64,000 nucleotides of DNA, from assembly GCA_933228675.1 (NCBI GenBank), contig OW121740.1, positions 4,508,001 to 4,572,000 of the forward strand. The letters are read 5' to 3'. The position numbers and the translations under genes were made by a program. The stretch's first letter is position 1. Every line of letters starts with the position of its first letter. The notes under the pieces were generated by a model, which saw only the letters and a program-made list of their open reading frames with translations, searched no databases and was not told the DNA's origin. This stretch comes from Stomorhina lunata (lineage: Eukaryota; Arthropoda; Insecta; Diptera; Rhiniidae). Of the stretch, positions 10,701-23,399 are shown in pieces.

Positions 10701-12480
10701 TTGAAAGATAAATTTTATGACTAAAAGTATTTTTGTCAAAAATTTTTTTAAAATTTTTTTTTTAAAAATTAATGACAAAAATTTTTTATAGAAAAATTAT
10801 ATTAAAAAAAGTTCTAATAGAAATATTTTTATAAAAAAAAATTTTTGGATGTAAATTATTTGCCGAAAAAAGGTCGATAGAAAAATTTCCTATTAAAATT
10901 TTCTATAGAAAAATTTTCTATTAAAATTTTTTATAGAAAAATTTTCTATTAAAATTTTTTATAGAAAAATTTTCTATTAAAATTTTTTATAGAAAAATTT
11001 TCTATTAAAATTTTTTATAGAAAAATTTTATGATGAAAATTTTTATTAAAAAATATTTTTATGAGGAAACCATTTTTCAAGAGAAAAATTTTTGACAAAA
11101 AATTGTATATAGAAAAATTTTAAGAAAATTTTCTATAGAAAAAGTTTTCTAGAGAAAAACTTGATCACGATAAAATTTCTAAAGATATATTTTATGACTT
11201 AAAATATTCTTTAGAAAAAAAATTAACAAAAGATTTCTAATAAAATTTTTTTACAGGGACACAATTTTTAAAGATATAACTAAATGATGAAAAATTGCTA
11301 ATGGAAAAACTATATGACGAAAAATTTTTTATGGAAAAATTATATGAAAAAAAATGTCTATAGAAAAATTATTTGACAAAAATATTACTATGAGAAAACT
11401 ATTTTATAACTATTTATGACCAAAAAAATTTCAAAAAAAAATATGTTATATTCTAAAATTTTCTATAGAAACATTTTAAAAGGAATTTTTTCCTATAGAA
11501 AAATTTCCTTAAGATAAATTATATGATAAAAAAATTCTATATACTATTTTTTCATAAAAAAACTCATATTTTTTATTTTTGTAGCAAAAATCGTCTGCCA
11601 AAAAATTTTATGACAAAAAATTGTCTATAGAAAAATTTTACGACGAAATATTTTCGATGGAAAAAATTCACGACTAAAAAATTTCTAGCAACAATTTTTA
11701 TGACGAAAAATTTTCTAAGGAAAAAGTTTATCGCGAAAAGTTTTCTATAAAAAAATATACAAGTTAAAGATTTTCTATTGAAGTTTCTAAGCAAGTTTTG
11801 CCACATAAAGACAAATTTATGATTAAGCATTTTTTAACTAAAGATTTTCTATTCATAGAAATTTTTTTAAGAAAAAATTATGTATAGTAAAAAGTCAAAG
11901 TTTTTGTTGAAAAATTATATTGACAAAAGATTGAAAATTTTTTTTAAGGAACAAATTTTTATGTCAAAATTTTTATATAGAAAAATTTTATGATAAAATT
12001 TCTTTTAAGGTACTATTTTAGTTTGACAATTTTTCTTTAGAAAATGAAGAAAAATGTCAGTTACATTTTTTTTTTCAAAAATTTTCAATATTAAAAATTA
12101 TTTAACTTTTGTAAACAAATTTTTATTAATAAAATTTTATATAAAAAACTTATATCAAAAAAATTTTTTTAAGGTAAAAATTTGAACTAAGAATTTTTCT
12201 TTTAAACAAGACTTTAAAAGAATGTTTTTTTAAGAAAATTTTGAATGATAAGTTTTCTAAAGAAAAATTAACTAAAAATTTCTTTCATGGAAAAATTTCT
12301 ATCAAAAATGTTATATTTATTTTCTGTAGGCAATTTTCTTCATAAGTACTCATTTTCTCAAAAATTTTGCTTAGAAAAATGTTTATGGCGAAAAATTGTC
12401 TATAGAAAAATGTTTATGGCGAAAAATTTTCTATCATTTTTTAGAAAAAAAAAATGTTAACTAATTTCTCTTTAGATAGT

Positions 12481-13766
12481 TTTTAAATAGAAACATTTTT
12501 TACATATTAAACTATTGTAGTCTGGTAATCAGACTTAATTAGATTATGAAGTCTATTATCTAATTTTTTATCAAAAAATTTTCCACAAAAAAAAATTTAC
12601 AAAAAATACATTTCGAGTTTTTCCCAACTTTGTAAGACAATACGACTCAAAGTTTTAGGATAATTTCAAACAAATCGTATTTTTACTCAATATTAAACTT
12701 AAATTTTCTATACTGGTTATGCAGTTTATACCAACGCATGCATTTGAATGCATCTACATACATATATATTATGCAAAGATCTTGAATACACAATAATACT
12801 GACTCCTACTAACGTAAAACTTCATAAATTATTATAAATGACAATCTAATATTTCAAAAACTTTTCCTAAGAAATTGCAAGTATTATGTACTTATAGCAA
12901 CGAATCATATATACGAATACATTTTCATATGTGTATGTACATTGTATTTAAATAATATACATATATGTACAACTATGAAAAATCGCATGTGCATACACGT
13001 TTTTCTACTAATTCCATTTTTACAATGACTAATACAACGTTACTAGGATTTCTTTTCATTCTTATCCTTATGGCTCTGGAACAGGACTCTATGACATTAA
13101 TAATAATATACTTTTACTTAGTATTACTTGTATCTTTTAGTCGTTTTTTTTTCTTCTAATATAAAAGCATGCATATGCATGCATGTAATATAATCATATC
13201 AAATCACATCAAATTATGCTCATCACCAGCATTATTTTCTAAGGTTTTGTCATCGCTGCTCTTGCATGCCTTCATTTTATTTCGTTTACTTTTATTTTTC
13301 TTACTTTTTCGAATTTTGCTAAACTTTCTCTATTCATTGACTTGTATTTTATTATTCTAAGAAGACAACCAAAAGACGGGTTGAAAATGTCATATATAGT
13401 ACGCTAGTATGGGAGCATTTACTTTATTAGATATACATATGTATATATGCATGTATATGTGAAGAAGTAACTGAAACTGATAAATTGTTACAAAAAAAAT
13501 CGAAAATATTTTATATGAAGATTTTTTTATAGACATTTAAAGCCTCTGTCTGTCTATGGTTTGAGTGGAGTGATAGAGTGAATGTGGCAGCATTTTATTT
13601 TTTGAATTGCTTTTTATTTGCGCCATTACTACAAAGTCATTTGTTAAGTATTGTTTGCATTAGATGTGCAGAATATGCTGTATACATGTATGTAAATAGT
13701 TGCCAAAGTCAAAGATGCAAAAGCTACTAAGTTCCATTTAATAAAATTTTCAAAATTTGATAATAA
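12481..13766. other. AT-rich DNA with ATGC-type microsatellites
   Basis: Short ATGCATGC and TATATGTATG tracts occur around 12735-12770, 13165-13187 and 13430-13460. Hydrophobic short frames at 12965-13360 reflect T-rich sequence and are not convincing genes. Confidence 0.5.
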
Positions 13767-15411
13767 CACTGCACAACAGCGAAAAAAGTGCAAGGTCGTG
13801 ACTATATAGGTCCGATTCTACTATCAAAATATAGTAAAACCCTATACTCAGTTTGGCCAAGTTAGTGACCGTTTTATTTTTATGGGCCTCCAAAGTTTCC
13901 CAATATTATGATGATGCCTAAAAAAGGTGTCATCAGTTTTTACCAAATAGCTAATCAACACTTAAAAATATCGCTTAGCTATGTTCGGCAAAAATGTAGC
14001 GAAGAGTATGGCGAATACTTTTTTGCTAAAATTTTAATATAAAAATGTATTTTATTGCAGACATTTTTTAAAAAAGTAAAAGAAAAATTTTTTTGTTTTT
14101 AATTTTTTGATCATAACTTTTTGGAAATCCTGATTTTTCCTACACTATATTTGGGAAAATTGTAGCCACAGCAAGGCTAAATAACTTTTGTGAACACACC
14201 ATTATAATCTGATACCAAAAATAGGTAATATAGACTCCCGTGTGAAAACAAAATTAAATTTTTTACTCAAATTTAAGCACATAAAAAATGTTGAAAATTG
14301 CTTTTTGATAGAATCTTTTGACGGTTAAAATGTTCCAAGTGGTACAAGAAATGATTTGTTTAATCACATGTTAACTCCAGTTGCTTTAAATGCAATTAAT
14401 ATATTGAAATTTAAATGAAATCCTATAAAAACTGTCAGATTCGGTGTACTATTGACTACTTTTGCCTCTAGATTCCTTATTTTTGGTCGAAATTTCATCA
14501 CAGACATCTCTTTTGAAACTTTTTGACAGTACCTATTATTGCGTTTCTAAAAATGTTGCAACAAATTGCCGCAAGATGGTGGTGGTATTGCCATGTTTCT
14601 TACAATTGTATCAAATACATTTTATTTGGATGTTTTTCGATGTTGGTACATTCAGAAAAAAACTAGACCAAATACTCCAGAACAAAGTTGCGGAACATAG
14701 TTAAACCATATTTTTTAGTTTTTGTTGTTAAAAATACGATTTCAGTATGTAACCTCAAAATAGCGCCATCTTTTTACAGAAATCAGAAACAAAAAAGTCG
14801 TAGAACAAAAATTGTTTTTATAACCTCAGAGATTTATTTTCCACAACAAAAAAGTTCTTTTTCGCAAAAATACGTTTTTGAGATATTGCTAATAATAAAA
14901 TTTTAGTTAAAAATATATTTTTTTTGGCACAAGGAAGTCTTTATGACCTATTTTTGGTATCCAAATACGTTCAAATTTTATTGGTGTGTTCACAAAAGTT
15001 ATAAAGCTTTACTGTGGCTACAATTTTCCCAAATATAGTGTAGGAATAATCAGGATTTTAAAGAAGTTATGATAAAAAAAATCAAGAAAAAACAAATTTT
15101 TCTTTAACTGTTTAAAAAAAAACTTTAAGATAAAATACATTTTTATCATAAAATATTAGCAAGAAATATTTGTCATACTCTTGCCGAACATAGTTAAGCG
15201 ATATTTTTGAGAGATTATTGGTTATTTGGTAAAAACTGATGACACCTTTTTTAGGCATCATGCAAATATTGGGAAACTTTGGAGGCTCATAAAAATAAAA
15301 CGGTCACTAACTTTTACAAACTGAGTATAGGGTTTTACTTTTGATCGTAGAATAGGACCCATATAGTCACGACCTTGCACTTTTCAAAAGATGTTCATTT
15401 GTTGTGTAGTG
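13767..15411. mobile_element. CACTA-like transposon with long inverted arms
   Basis: The left arm (13767-14244) and right arm (14928-15411) are complementary over about 480 bp with scattered differences. The outer ends are CACTGCACAAC and the complement CACTACACAAC, and the arms share AAGTGCAAGGTCGTGACTAT near the tip. TAA flanks both sides (13764-13766 and 15412-15414), fitting a 3-bp duplication as in CACTA (CMC) elements. The ~680-bp centre has no frame I recognise as a transposase. The left tip has lost about 10 bp relative to the right. The superfamily rests only on the terminal CACT and the short duplication. Confidence 0.75.
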
Positions 15412-15414
15412 TAA

Positions 15415-17129
15415 TGAATAATTTATAAAAATATAGTTTAATTTATTGTAAAGTAAATTTAACTTTATAAATATTTTGATAATTTTGTAGTTAGCACGTT
15501 TTGCCTTTTTACTTATAAAATGTGAAGTTTAAAACAACTAATGTCAAGTCTTTTTAAACATCAATACATGTATATCAATTCAAGAGTTGTCTTATTAATA
15601 GAGATGTTTCTATGGATATGTGTAGCAGACCGGCTCTAATATGACAATAAAAATCAAATTTTTAGTCACCCCTAAAAAATGAATTTTGCTCATTTCAAAA
15701 TTATTAATTTAAAAAATCTTTAAAAAAAAATCGTGAAAAACTTCAGTAAAAATTCGAAAATTTTCACCTAACAGGCAGTAAGATCATAAATTTGTATATA
15801 ACAGTAATCATTATATCGATCAAACTTTACTTTCAAGACCTAACAGACCAATTTTTCCCTTGAAGCCAGCAAGACCCCTTGATCATTAAATTTAAAAAAA
15901 AAATATTCATCTTAAAATCGACCAAGCATTATTTTTAGAAGCCAACAAAACCATTTTATATAAACTAACTGATCTTATTTACTCTAGTTCTTATTTACGT
16001 AAATTGCTTTTACATCAAATTTACTAAAAGTCTACATATTGATGATGTCTATTTTTTCATCATCATTAAGTTTAAATGAATGTTCAATAAGGCATCATTA
16101 TCATCATTATTATTTTCTATGCATGATTGTTCATGCTTTTGTTATCGTACTTATTTGTTCCTATTCTAGAAACTATTAATGCAGCCGCTTTTGTTAAATA
16201 TTCTTGACTAGTTGAGGTATAACAAGCCCTAAGATAGATAGACAACAGACAGTTGGACGGACGAGCTATGAGACGGACAGATAAACCATAGCCATAGTGA
16301 CACAATGACAGCAAATGTGAAGCCACATCATTTGCTGACATCTGTGAAAGTGTTTGTGTGTGTGTGTGGTCATGTATGGAATTGGTATGTGCATACTAAA
16401 AGGATAATAAGGATCTAAATATTTCAAATATCTAAATTAATGGATTTCGCAAGTAAAACAAAGAATCTTAATGATTTTGTGTATTATAATAATCTAAGGA
16501 AATCTTAAATCAAATATTTTGATTAAAAACTTGATATTTTGCTTTGTTTCCGTAATTCTCTGTCATACTGTAGCTGCATTCAATTCTAGAAAACACATAT
16601 TTTGAAATATGGATGTTAACTAGCAGTTTGCATATAAATTTCCATATTCCGCATCATAAGTTGATTTTTTCTTTATTAGCTAAAAATATTGAAATTTGAA
16701 AAAGTTTTTCATAGAATGAAATAAAGTAACAAGTTTTCATAGAACACTTAATATTCTAGAAATGTTGTAAGAAAGTGTAGACAAGTCGATTTATTTTTTC
16801 TGCCCCATTACTTCCATCATTTTCACCATTGAGTTATTTACATGAAAATATACTGAAAACTCATTATTTGTTATCTTCATTAATATTGAAAAATAAACTA
16901 TTCATTGCAATTATTTTTTGATTATTTTAAATTTTCGGTAAAAAAAAAGTATAAATAAATAAATAAGTCTTGAGAAAACAACTTGTATTCAAACTATTTT
17001 ATCAAATGTTAATTAGATTTTGGAAGAAATTTTTCAGTACATTGTATAAGAAGAGAATTAAAAAGTAATATTATGCATTTTTTTTTTTTCTATGAATAAG
17101 CAATTTTTTAGCAAAAATATAGCTTCTGT
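15415..17129. other. AT-rich DNA without a recognisable gene
   Basis: The only distinct feature is a TG dinucleotide run at about 16351-16368. A short minus-strand frame at 16117-16341 has no recognised motif. Confidence 0.5.
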
Positions 17130-18745
17130 TCGAATGTTTAATTTTTCGTAAAGAAAAATTTTGAACAAAATTTGACTAAAGTAAAATTTTGAACAAAATT
17201 TGACTAAAGTAAAATTTTGAACAAAATTTGACCAAAGACAAATTTTCAACAAAATTTTACTTAAGAAAAATTTTGATAAAAATTTTACTAAAGAAAAATT
17301 TTGATCAAAATTTTACTAAAAAAAATTAAGCTAAAGAAAAATTTGGATCAAAATTTTACTAATGAAAAATTTTGATCAAAATTTTACTATAGAAAAATTT
17401 TGATCAAAATTTTACTAAAGAAAAATTTCGATCAAAATATTACTAATGAAAAATTTTGATCAAAATTTTACTAAAGAAAAATTTTGATCAAAATTTTACT
17501 AAAGAAAAATTTTGATCAAAATTTTACTAAATAAAAATTTTGATCAAAATTTTACTAAAGAAAAATTTTGATCAAAATTTTACTAAATAAAAATTTTGAT
17601 CAAAATTTTACTAAAGAAAAATTTTGATCAAAATTTTACTAAAGAAAAATTTTGATCAAAATTTTACTAAAGAAAAATTTTGATCAAAATTTTACTAAAG
17701 AAAAATTTTGATCAAAATTTTACTAAAGAAAAATTTTGATCAAAATTTTACTAAAGAAAAATTTTGATCAAAATTTTACTAAAGAAAAATTTTGATCAAA
17801 ATTTTACTAAAGAAAAATTTTGATCAAAATTTTAATAAAGACAAATTTTGATCAAAATTTTACTAAAGGAAAATTTTGATCAAAATTTTACTAAAGAAAA
17901 ATTTTGATCAAAATTTTACTAAAGAAAAATTTTGATCAAAATTTTACTAAAGAAAAATTTTGATCAAAATTTTACTAAAGAAAAATTTTGATCAAAATTT
18001 TACTAAAGAAAAATTTTGATCAAAATTTTACTAAAGAAAAATTTTGATCAAAATTTTACTAAAGAAAAATTTTGATCAAAATTTTACTAAAGAAAAATTT
18101 TGATCAAAATTTTACTAATGAAAAATTTTGATCAAAATTTTACTAAAGAAAAAGTTTGATCAAAATTTTACTAAAGAAAAATTTTGATCAAAATTTTACT
18201 AAAGAAAAATTTTGATCAAAATTTTACTAAAGAAAAATTTTGATCAAAATTTTACTAAAGAAAAATTTTGATCAAAATTTTACTAAAGAAAAATTTTGAT
18301 CAAAATTTTACTAAAGAAAAATTTTGATCAAAATTTTACTAAAGAAAGATTTTGACCAAAATTTTATAAAAAAAAAAATTTTTACCAAAATTTTATTAAA
18401 GAAAAATTTTGATCAATATTTTAAAAAAGAAACATTTTGATAAAGATTTTGATCAAAATTTTACTAAAGAAAAATTTTGATCAAAATTTCGATCAAAATT
18501 TTACTAAATACAAATTTTGGTCAAAATTTTACTCAATATAAATTTTAATAAAAAATTTACTAAACAAAATATTGATCAAAATTTTACCAAAGAAATATTT
18601 TGATCAAAATTTTACTAAAGAAATATTTTTATCAAAATTTAATTAAAAACAACTTTTTATAAAAATTTTACTAAGGACAAATTTTAATTAAAATATTATT
18701 AAAAACTTTTACTAGTGACAACTTTTGATCAAAAAATTTCTAAAA
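17130..18745 (+). repeat. 28-bp palindromic satellite, array 1 (T subfamily)
   Basis: The unit is the perfect 20-bp palindrome AAAATTTTGATCAAAATTTT followed by the 8-bp linker ACTAAAGA. The centre (about 17380-18350) is highly uniform; both edges decay. The linker reads ACTAAAGA on the plus strand here, opposite to the other four arrays. Each intact unit contains TGATCA. No coding capacity. Confidence 0.95.
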
Positions 18746-20345
18746 GCAATATAAAGGGATATTTTTTTTGTTTTCTTGTTGCCTGGTGTTAATAACAAAA
18801 TGTTTTGTCCACTTCCAAATTATCCGCACCATTTTCATGTGAGTGTTAATAATTGAAAATGGAAAAAAACAGAATTTTAAAAACAATTTTCTCAAAAAAT
18901 CAAAAAATTACTCTAATCAATATGATTAGACAAAAACAGCATGTGTTTCAATTTAAGTAATTACATTTTGATAAAAGTTTCTTGATTACCTAATAACAAA
19001 AAAAAAAGTAATATAAAAAAACAGTATTAAGTCAATCATTCATCCACTCAAACTCGCACCTCTATCATTTACTAACACTGACAACAGCATCTTTTACAAA
19101 TGTAGTCATTTATATAATCACAAAAATAAAAATCGTACATATTTAAGAGAAAACTAGCAGGAAAACCCTGCAGTATTAGTTTATGTGTCCAAACTAGAGC
19201 CACAAAAATTAGATTCTAAAGAAAAAATAGAAATTTTCAGATCTACATATCACTTAGGGCAAACAAAGTAGACTTTTTAAAATGTAGCATTTTCAACTTT
19301 ACACACAAGGATAATTAAACTATTTCTGAATAGAATATATAACATGGTACTTCACCACAAGAAGATTTAGTAACATGATTTATATCTCTTTGTTAGCCAA
19401 TTTTCATCGCTCGATATGTCGGGAAATTCAACTTCTAGCCATAAGTTCACTTATTTGTACAATTTCCCTTTCCATAATAGAAAACATTTAATGTCGTAAA
19501 AAATAAAAACAATTTTGATTTTATGAAAGCAGAAATTAATGATTGATATGAAATGGAATGGATTAGTAGAGCCAGAGTAAAGACAGAATGATAATCATCA
19601 TCAACATCATCCACATCATATCAAAAGAAATCTTACATGTTGTAGGCAAATTATGTCTCCTACTCATCGCACAACTCAATAATGAACGATGTCATAGTCT
19701 CAAACGAATTGAAATATAATCATTTATCACATTAAATGACATATTCTTTTTTTTCTATTTTGTCTTAGAGGGAGAAAAAAAACTGCTGAAAATATTCAAT
19801 CTTAAGTGACATTTTATATTTTTTTAAACAAGATCAATGGGGAGTTGTTTTTCGGATTGAGGAAACAGAAATTAAAAAATTATATATTTTTAAGCTTTAA
19901 AGTAATTTAGTAAAAATTATTATAAAAAAATTTCACTTTTCACAAAAAAATTCAATACTTATTATTAAATTTGGCTGACCAAAATATCTGTCCCTATTCT
20001 TGCTATCAAAGGGTTATTCTTACTTTTTTAAATGAAAAGTCTACACCATTTTCTAAACACCAAAATTTCCTTCTTTTCGTTGTCCTAAATGATTAATGTA
20101 TTTTTTTTTTTTTTTATCAAAATCATTCATAAACATTGCAAGTGCTTTGAGTATATTTTACAATCTCTGTAGACTCAAATAAAGACGTAAAACATATTTA
20201 ACAGGCAAAAATTAAACATTTCTACAGACAGTCAAGTAATTAAATTTTTTGACCACAAAATAACTTTAATCGGTATTTAAAAACATTTTATTATAATTGT
20301 GATTGTCTTTATGTTTACAAAAGGCAATTAGGCAACTCTAAGTCT
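18746..20345. other. AT-rich spacer between inverted satellite arrays
   Basis: No gene or transposon is recognised. It separates 28-bp arrays 1 and 2, which are in opposite orientation, so it is the loop of a potential multi-kilobase inverted structure. Confidence 0.5.
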
Positions 20346-22340
20346 AATGATCAAAATTTGTCTTTAGTAAAATTATGATAAAACTTACTTTTTAGTTAAA
20401 TTTTGATCAAAATTTGCCTTTAGTAAAATTTTGATCAAAACTTGTCTTTAGCAAAATTTTGATCAACATTTTATTAAGTGAGATTTTGATGAAAATTTGT
20501 CTTGAGTGAGATTTTTATCAAAATTTGTCTTGAGTGAAATTTTTATCAATCAAATTTTGTCTTTAGTAAAATCTTGATCAAAATTTGTCTTTAGTAAAAT
20601 TTTAATCAAAATTTGTGAATAGTAAAATTTTGATCTAAAATTGTCTTTATTAGAATTTTGATTAACATTTGTCGTTACTAAAATTTTAATCAAAATATGT
20701 CTTTAGTAAAATTTTGGTCCAAATTGTCTTTAGTAGAATTTTGACCAAAATTTTTCGTTAGTAAAATTTTAATCAAAATTTGTTTTAAGTGAAATTTTGC
20801 TAAAAATGTGTCTTTAGTAAAATTATGATCAAAATTTGTATTAGTCAAATTTTGATCAATATTTGGCTTAGTCAAATTTTGACAAAATTTTGAAAAGTTT
20901 TGATCAAAATTTCACTTTAGTTAAATTTTGATCAAAATTCGACTTTAGTAAAATTTTGATAAAAATATTTTTAGTAAAATATTGATCAAAATATTTTTTT
21001 ATTAAAATTTTAATCAATTTTTTTTTTTTTGATCAAAATTTTTCTTTAATAAAATTTTGATCAAAATTTTTCTTCAGTAAAATTTTGATCAAAATTCAAC
21101 TTTAGTAAAATTTTGATAAAAATATTTTTAGTAAAATATTGATCAAAATATTTTTTTATTAAAATTTTAATCAATTTTTTTTTTTTGATCAAAATTTTTC
21201 TTTAATAAAATTTTGATCAAAATTTTTCTTCAGTAAAATTTTGATCAAAATTGTTCTTTAGTAAAATTTTGATCAAAATTTGTCTTTAGTAAAATTTTGG
21301 TCAAAATTTGTCTTTAGTAAAATTTTGATCAAAATTTGTATTAAGTAAAATTTTGATCAAAATTTGTGTTTAGCCAAATTTTGATCAATACTTGAATTTA
21401 GTCAAATTTTGATCAAAATTTGTCTTAAGTAAAATTTTGATCAAAATTTGTCTTTAGAAAATTTTTGACCAAAATCTGTCTTTAGTAGAATTTGTTATAA
21501 AAATTTGTCTTTAGTAAAATTTTGATCAAAATTTGACTTTATTAAACTTTTGATTAAAATTTGTATATAGTAACATTTTGATCAAATTTGTACTTAGTAA
21601 AATTTTGATTTAATCTGTATTTAGAAAAATGTTGATCAAAATTTGTCTTTAGTAAAATTTTGGTCAAAATTTATCTTTAGTAAAATTGTCTTAAGCAAAA
21701 TTTTGATCGAAATTTGTCTTTAGTAAAATTTTAATCAAAAATTTCTTTTTCTGAATCAAAATTTATCTTAAGTAATATATTAGATCAAAATTTTTCCTAA
21801 ATAAAATTATGATAAAAATTTGTCTTTGGTTAAACTTTTATTAAAGTTTGTCCTTAGTTAAATTTTGATCAAAATTTGTGTTCAGTAAAATTTCGATCAA
21901 TATTTGTCCTTATTAAAATTTTGATTAAAATTGGTCTTTCGTAAAATTTTCATTAAAGTTTGTCTAAAGTAAAATTTTGATAAAAAATTTTCTTTATTTA
22001 AGTTTTAATCAAAATTTTTATTTAGCAAAACTTTAATAAAAATTTGTCTTTAGTAAAATTTTAATCAAAATTTTCAATAAATAATATTTTGATCCAAATT
22101 TGTCGTTAGTAAAATTTTGATCGAAATTTGTTTTTAGTTAAATTTTGATCAAAATTTGTCTTTAATAAAATTTTGATCAAAATTTGTCTTTAGTAAAATT
22201 TTGATCAATATTTGTCTTTTGTGAAATTTTGATAAAAATTTGTCTTGAATGAAATTTTGGTTGTTTTCTTTAATAAAATATTAAGTTACTAAAATTTTGA
22301 TTTAGTGAAATTTTTCTTTAAAAGAATTTTGTTCAAGATT
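20346..22340 (-). repeat. 28-bp satellite, array 2 (G subfamily, degenerate)
   Basis: Units read GATCAAAATTTG then TCTTTAGT then AAAATTTT, the same 28-bp unit in the opposite orientation to array 1 and with a G that breaks the palindrome. The array is much more diverged than array 1. A direct duplication of about 130 bp occurs near 20915-21060 and 21090-21225, each ending in a T run before TTGATCAAAATTTTTC. Confidence 0.9.
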
Positions 22341-23399
22341 CTTCAGTACACATTTGGTTTAAAATTTTTCGTTTTTCTCTTTAAATTAAAAAGCCACATA
22401 AAAATATAAAAAAACATCAACAGGATATAACAATTTTAAATAAAAGTAGACAATACAAATGAAATTAAATATTAAAATCCCAAATGGCCTAAAACTTTCA
22501 CAATTGTTTCATTATTTTCCCAAAGGAAAACTAATTTTTTTCTGATATGAAAACCAAAAAAAAACGATAAAAAAGTTGTCAATTATGTGGACACTAGTAA
22601 CGATGAACGGCTACATATAGAATAGCATGAGAAGTAGAGAACTTTTAGCACAAATTCACTTGATGATATAAAAACACACACATACAAGCATGTTCTTACA
22701 AATGTTTATATAATATTTCATATCGTATGATGATAACCAAAAGGACTAACATTTAAATAATTTGAATGATTTTTATGATATCAACTAAATTTTGATATTA
22801 TATCATTTAGCTGACAGTTTGTTTCAGTTTCTCATATATTTTTTTTTTGGTAATTTGGTAATTTTTTCTTTCTTAGCTTATCAAATACACATACTTTTTT
22901 CAGTTTTGTTTGTACTTTTTTTTGGCAACATTTTTCAAAGTTACACACTGCGAATACTGCATTACACAAAGCGGAAGTTCCGGCTGTTCATACATAAATG
23001 AAAATATACAGTTATATGTATGTATGTCTGGACATAGGAACACATATATGACAAAGTTCGTGCTTATACATTTGTATGTATATGTTTATATGAGACTGTT
23101 ACTACAACTGACACGAGTAAAAAGTTTTAAAATTTTTGCAAACTATTACCCTCTGAGAGGGACCTTTGAATTTTAATTCGCATTATTCATTCATATAGTA
23201 AAAGTATAGATAAAGCAAAGACAAACTATTTACGAACTGACAAAAATACTATTGAATTGAGAAAAAATAATAGTAAATTTAAAAGGTGGCATAACATGAC
23301 CAACTATTAAGACGTCAAAATAGATATTGCCAGCAACCAAAAATACACAAAAAAGCCATCATTTTTTAAAGAATGAAATACTGTTTTGCCATAAATTTG
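22341..23399. other. AT-rich DNA without a recognisable gene
   Basis: No supported feature. T-rich stretches at 22790-23000 give hydrophobic short frames with no motif. Confidence 0.5.

Larger units (their letters stand above)
10010..12480. repeat. Degenerate A4T4-type satellite array
   Basis: The region is filled with AAAATTTT boxes alternating with short linkers such as CTATAG, ATGACGA and CTATTA. A homogeneous sub-block of about five copies of a 29-bp unit (ATTTTCTATTAAAATTTTTT and then ATAGAAAAA) lies at 10890-11040; elsewhere units are badly diverged. It belongs with the CTATAG family seen at 41, 45, 52, 58 and 62 kb. A non-satellite insert at about 10430-10700 carries a hammerhead-like motif. 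Confidence 0.8.

Noticed and set aside
12965..13360. Short hydrophobic frames that could be small membrane proteins
   Set aside because: T-rich DNA gives Leu/Phe-rich translations by chance; no start context, motif or conserved partner.
15236..15290. CTGATGA followed by GAAAC in the right arm of the CACTA-like element as a third hammerhead
   Set aside because: The intervening ~30 bases form no stem II and the flanks do not pair as stem I.
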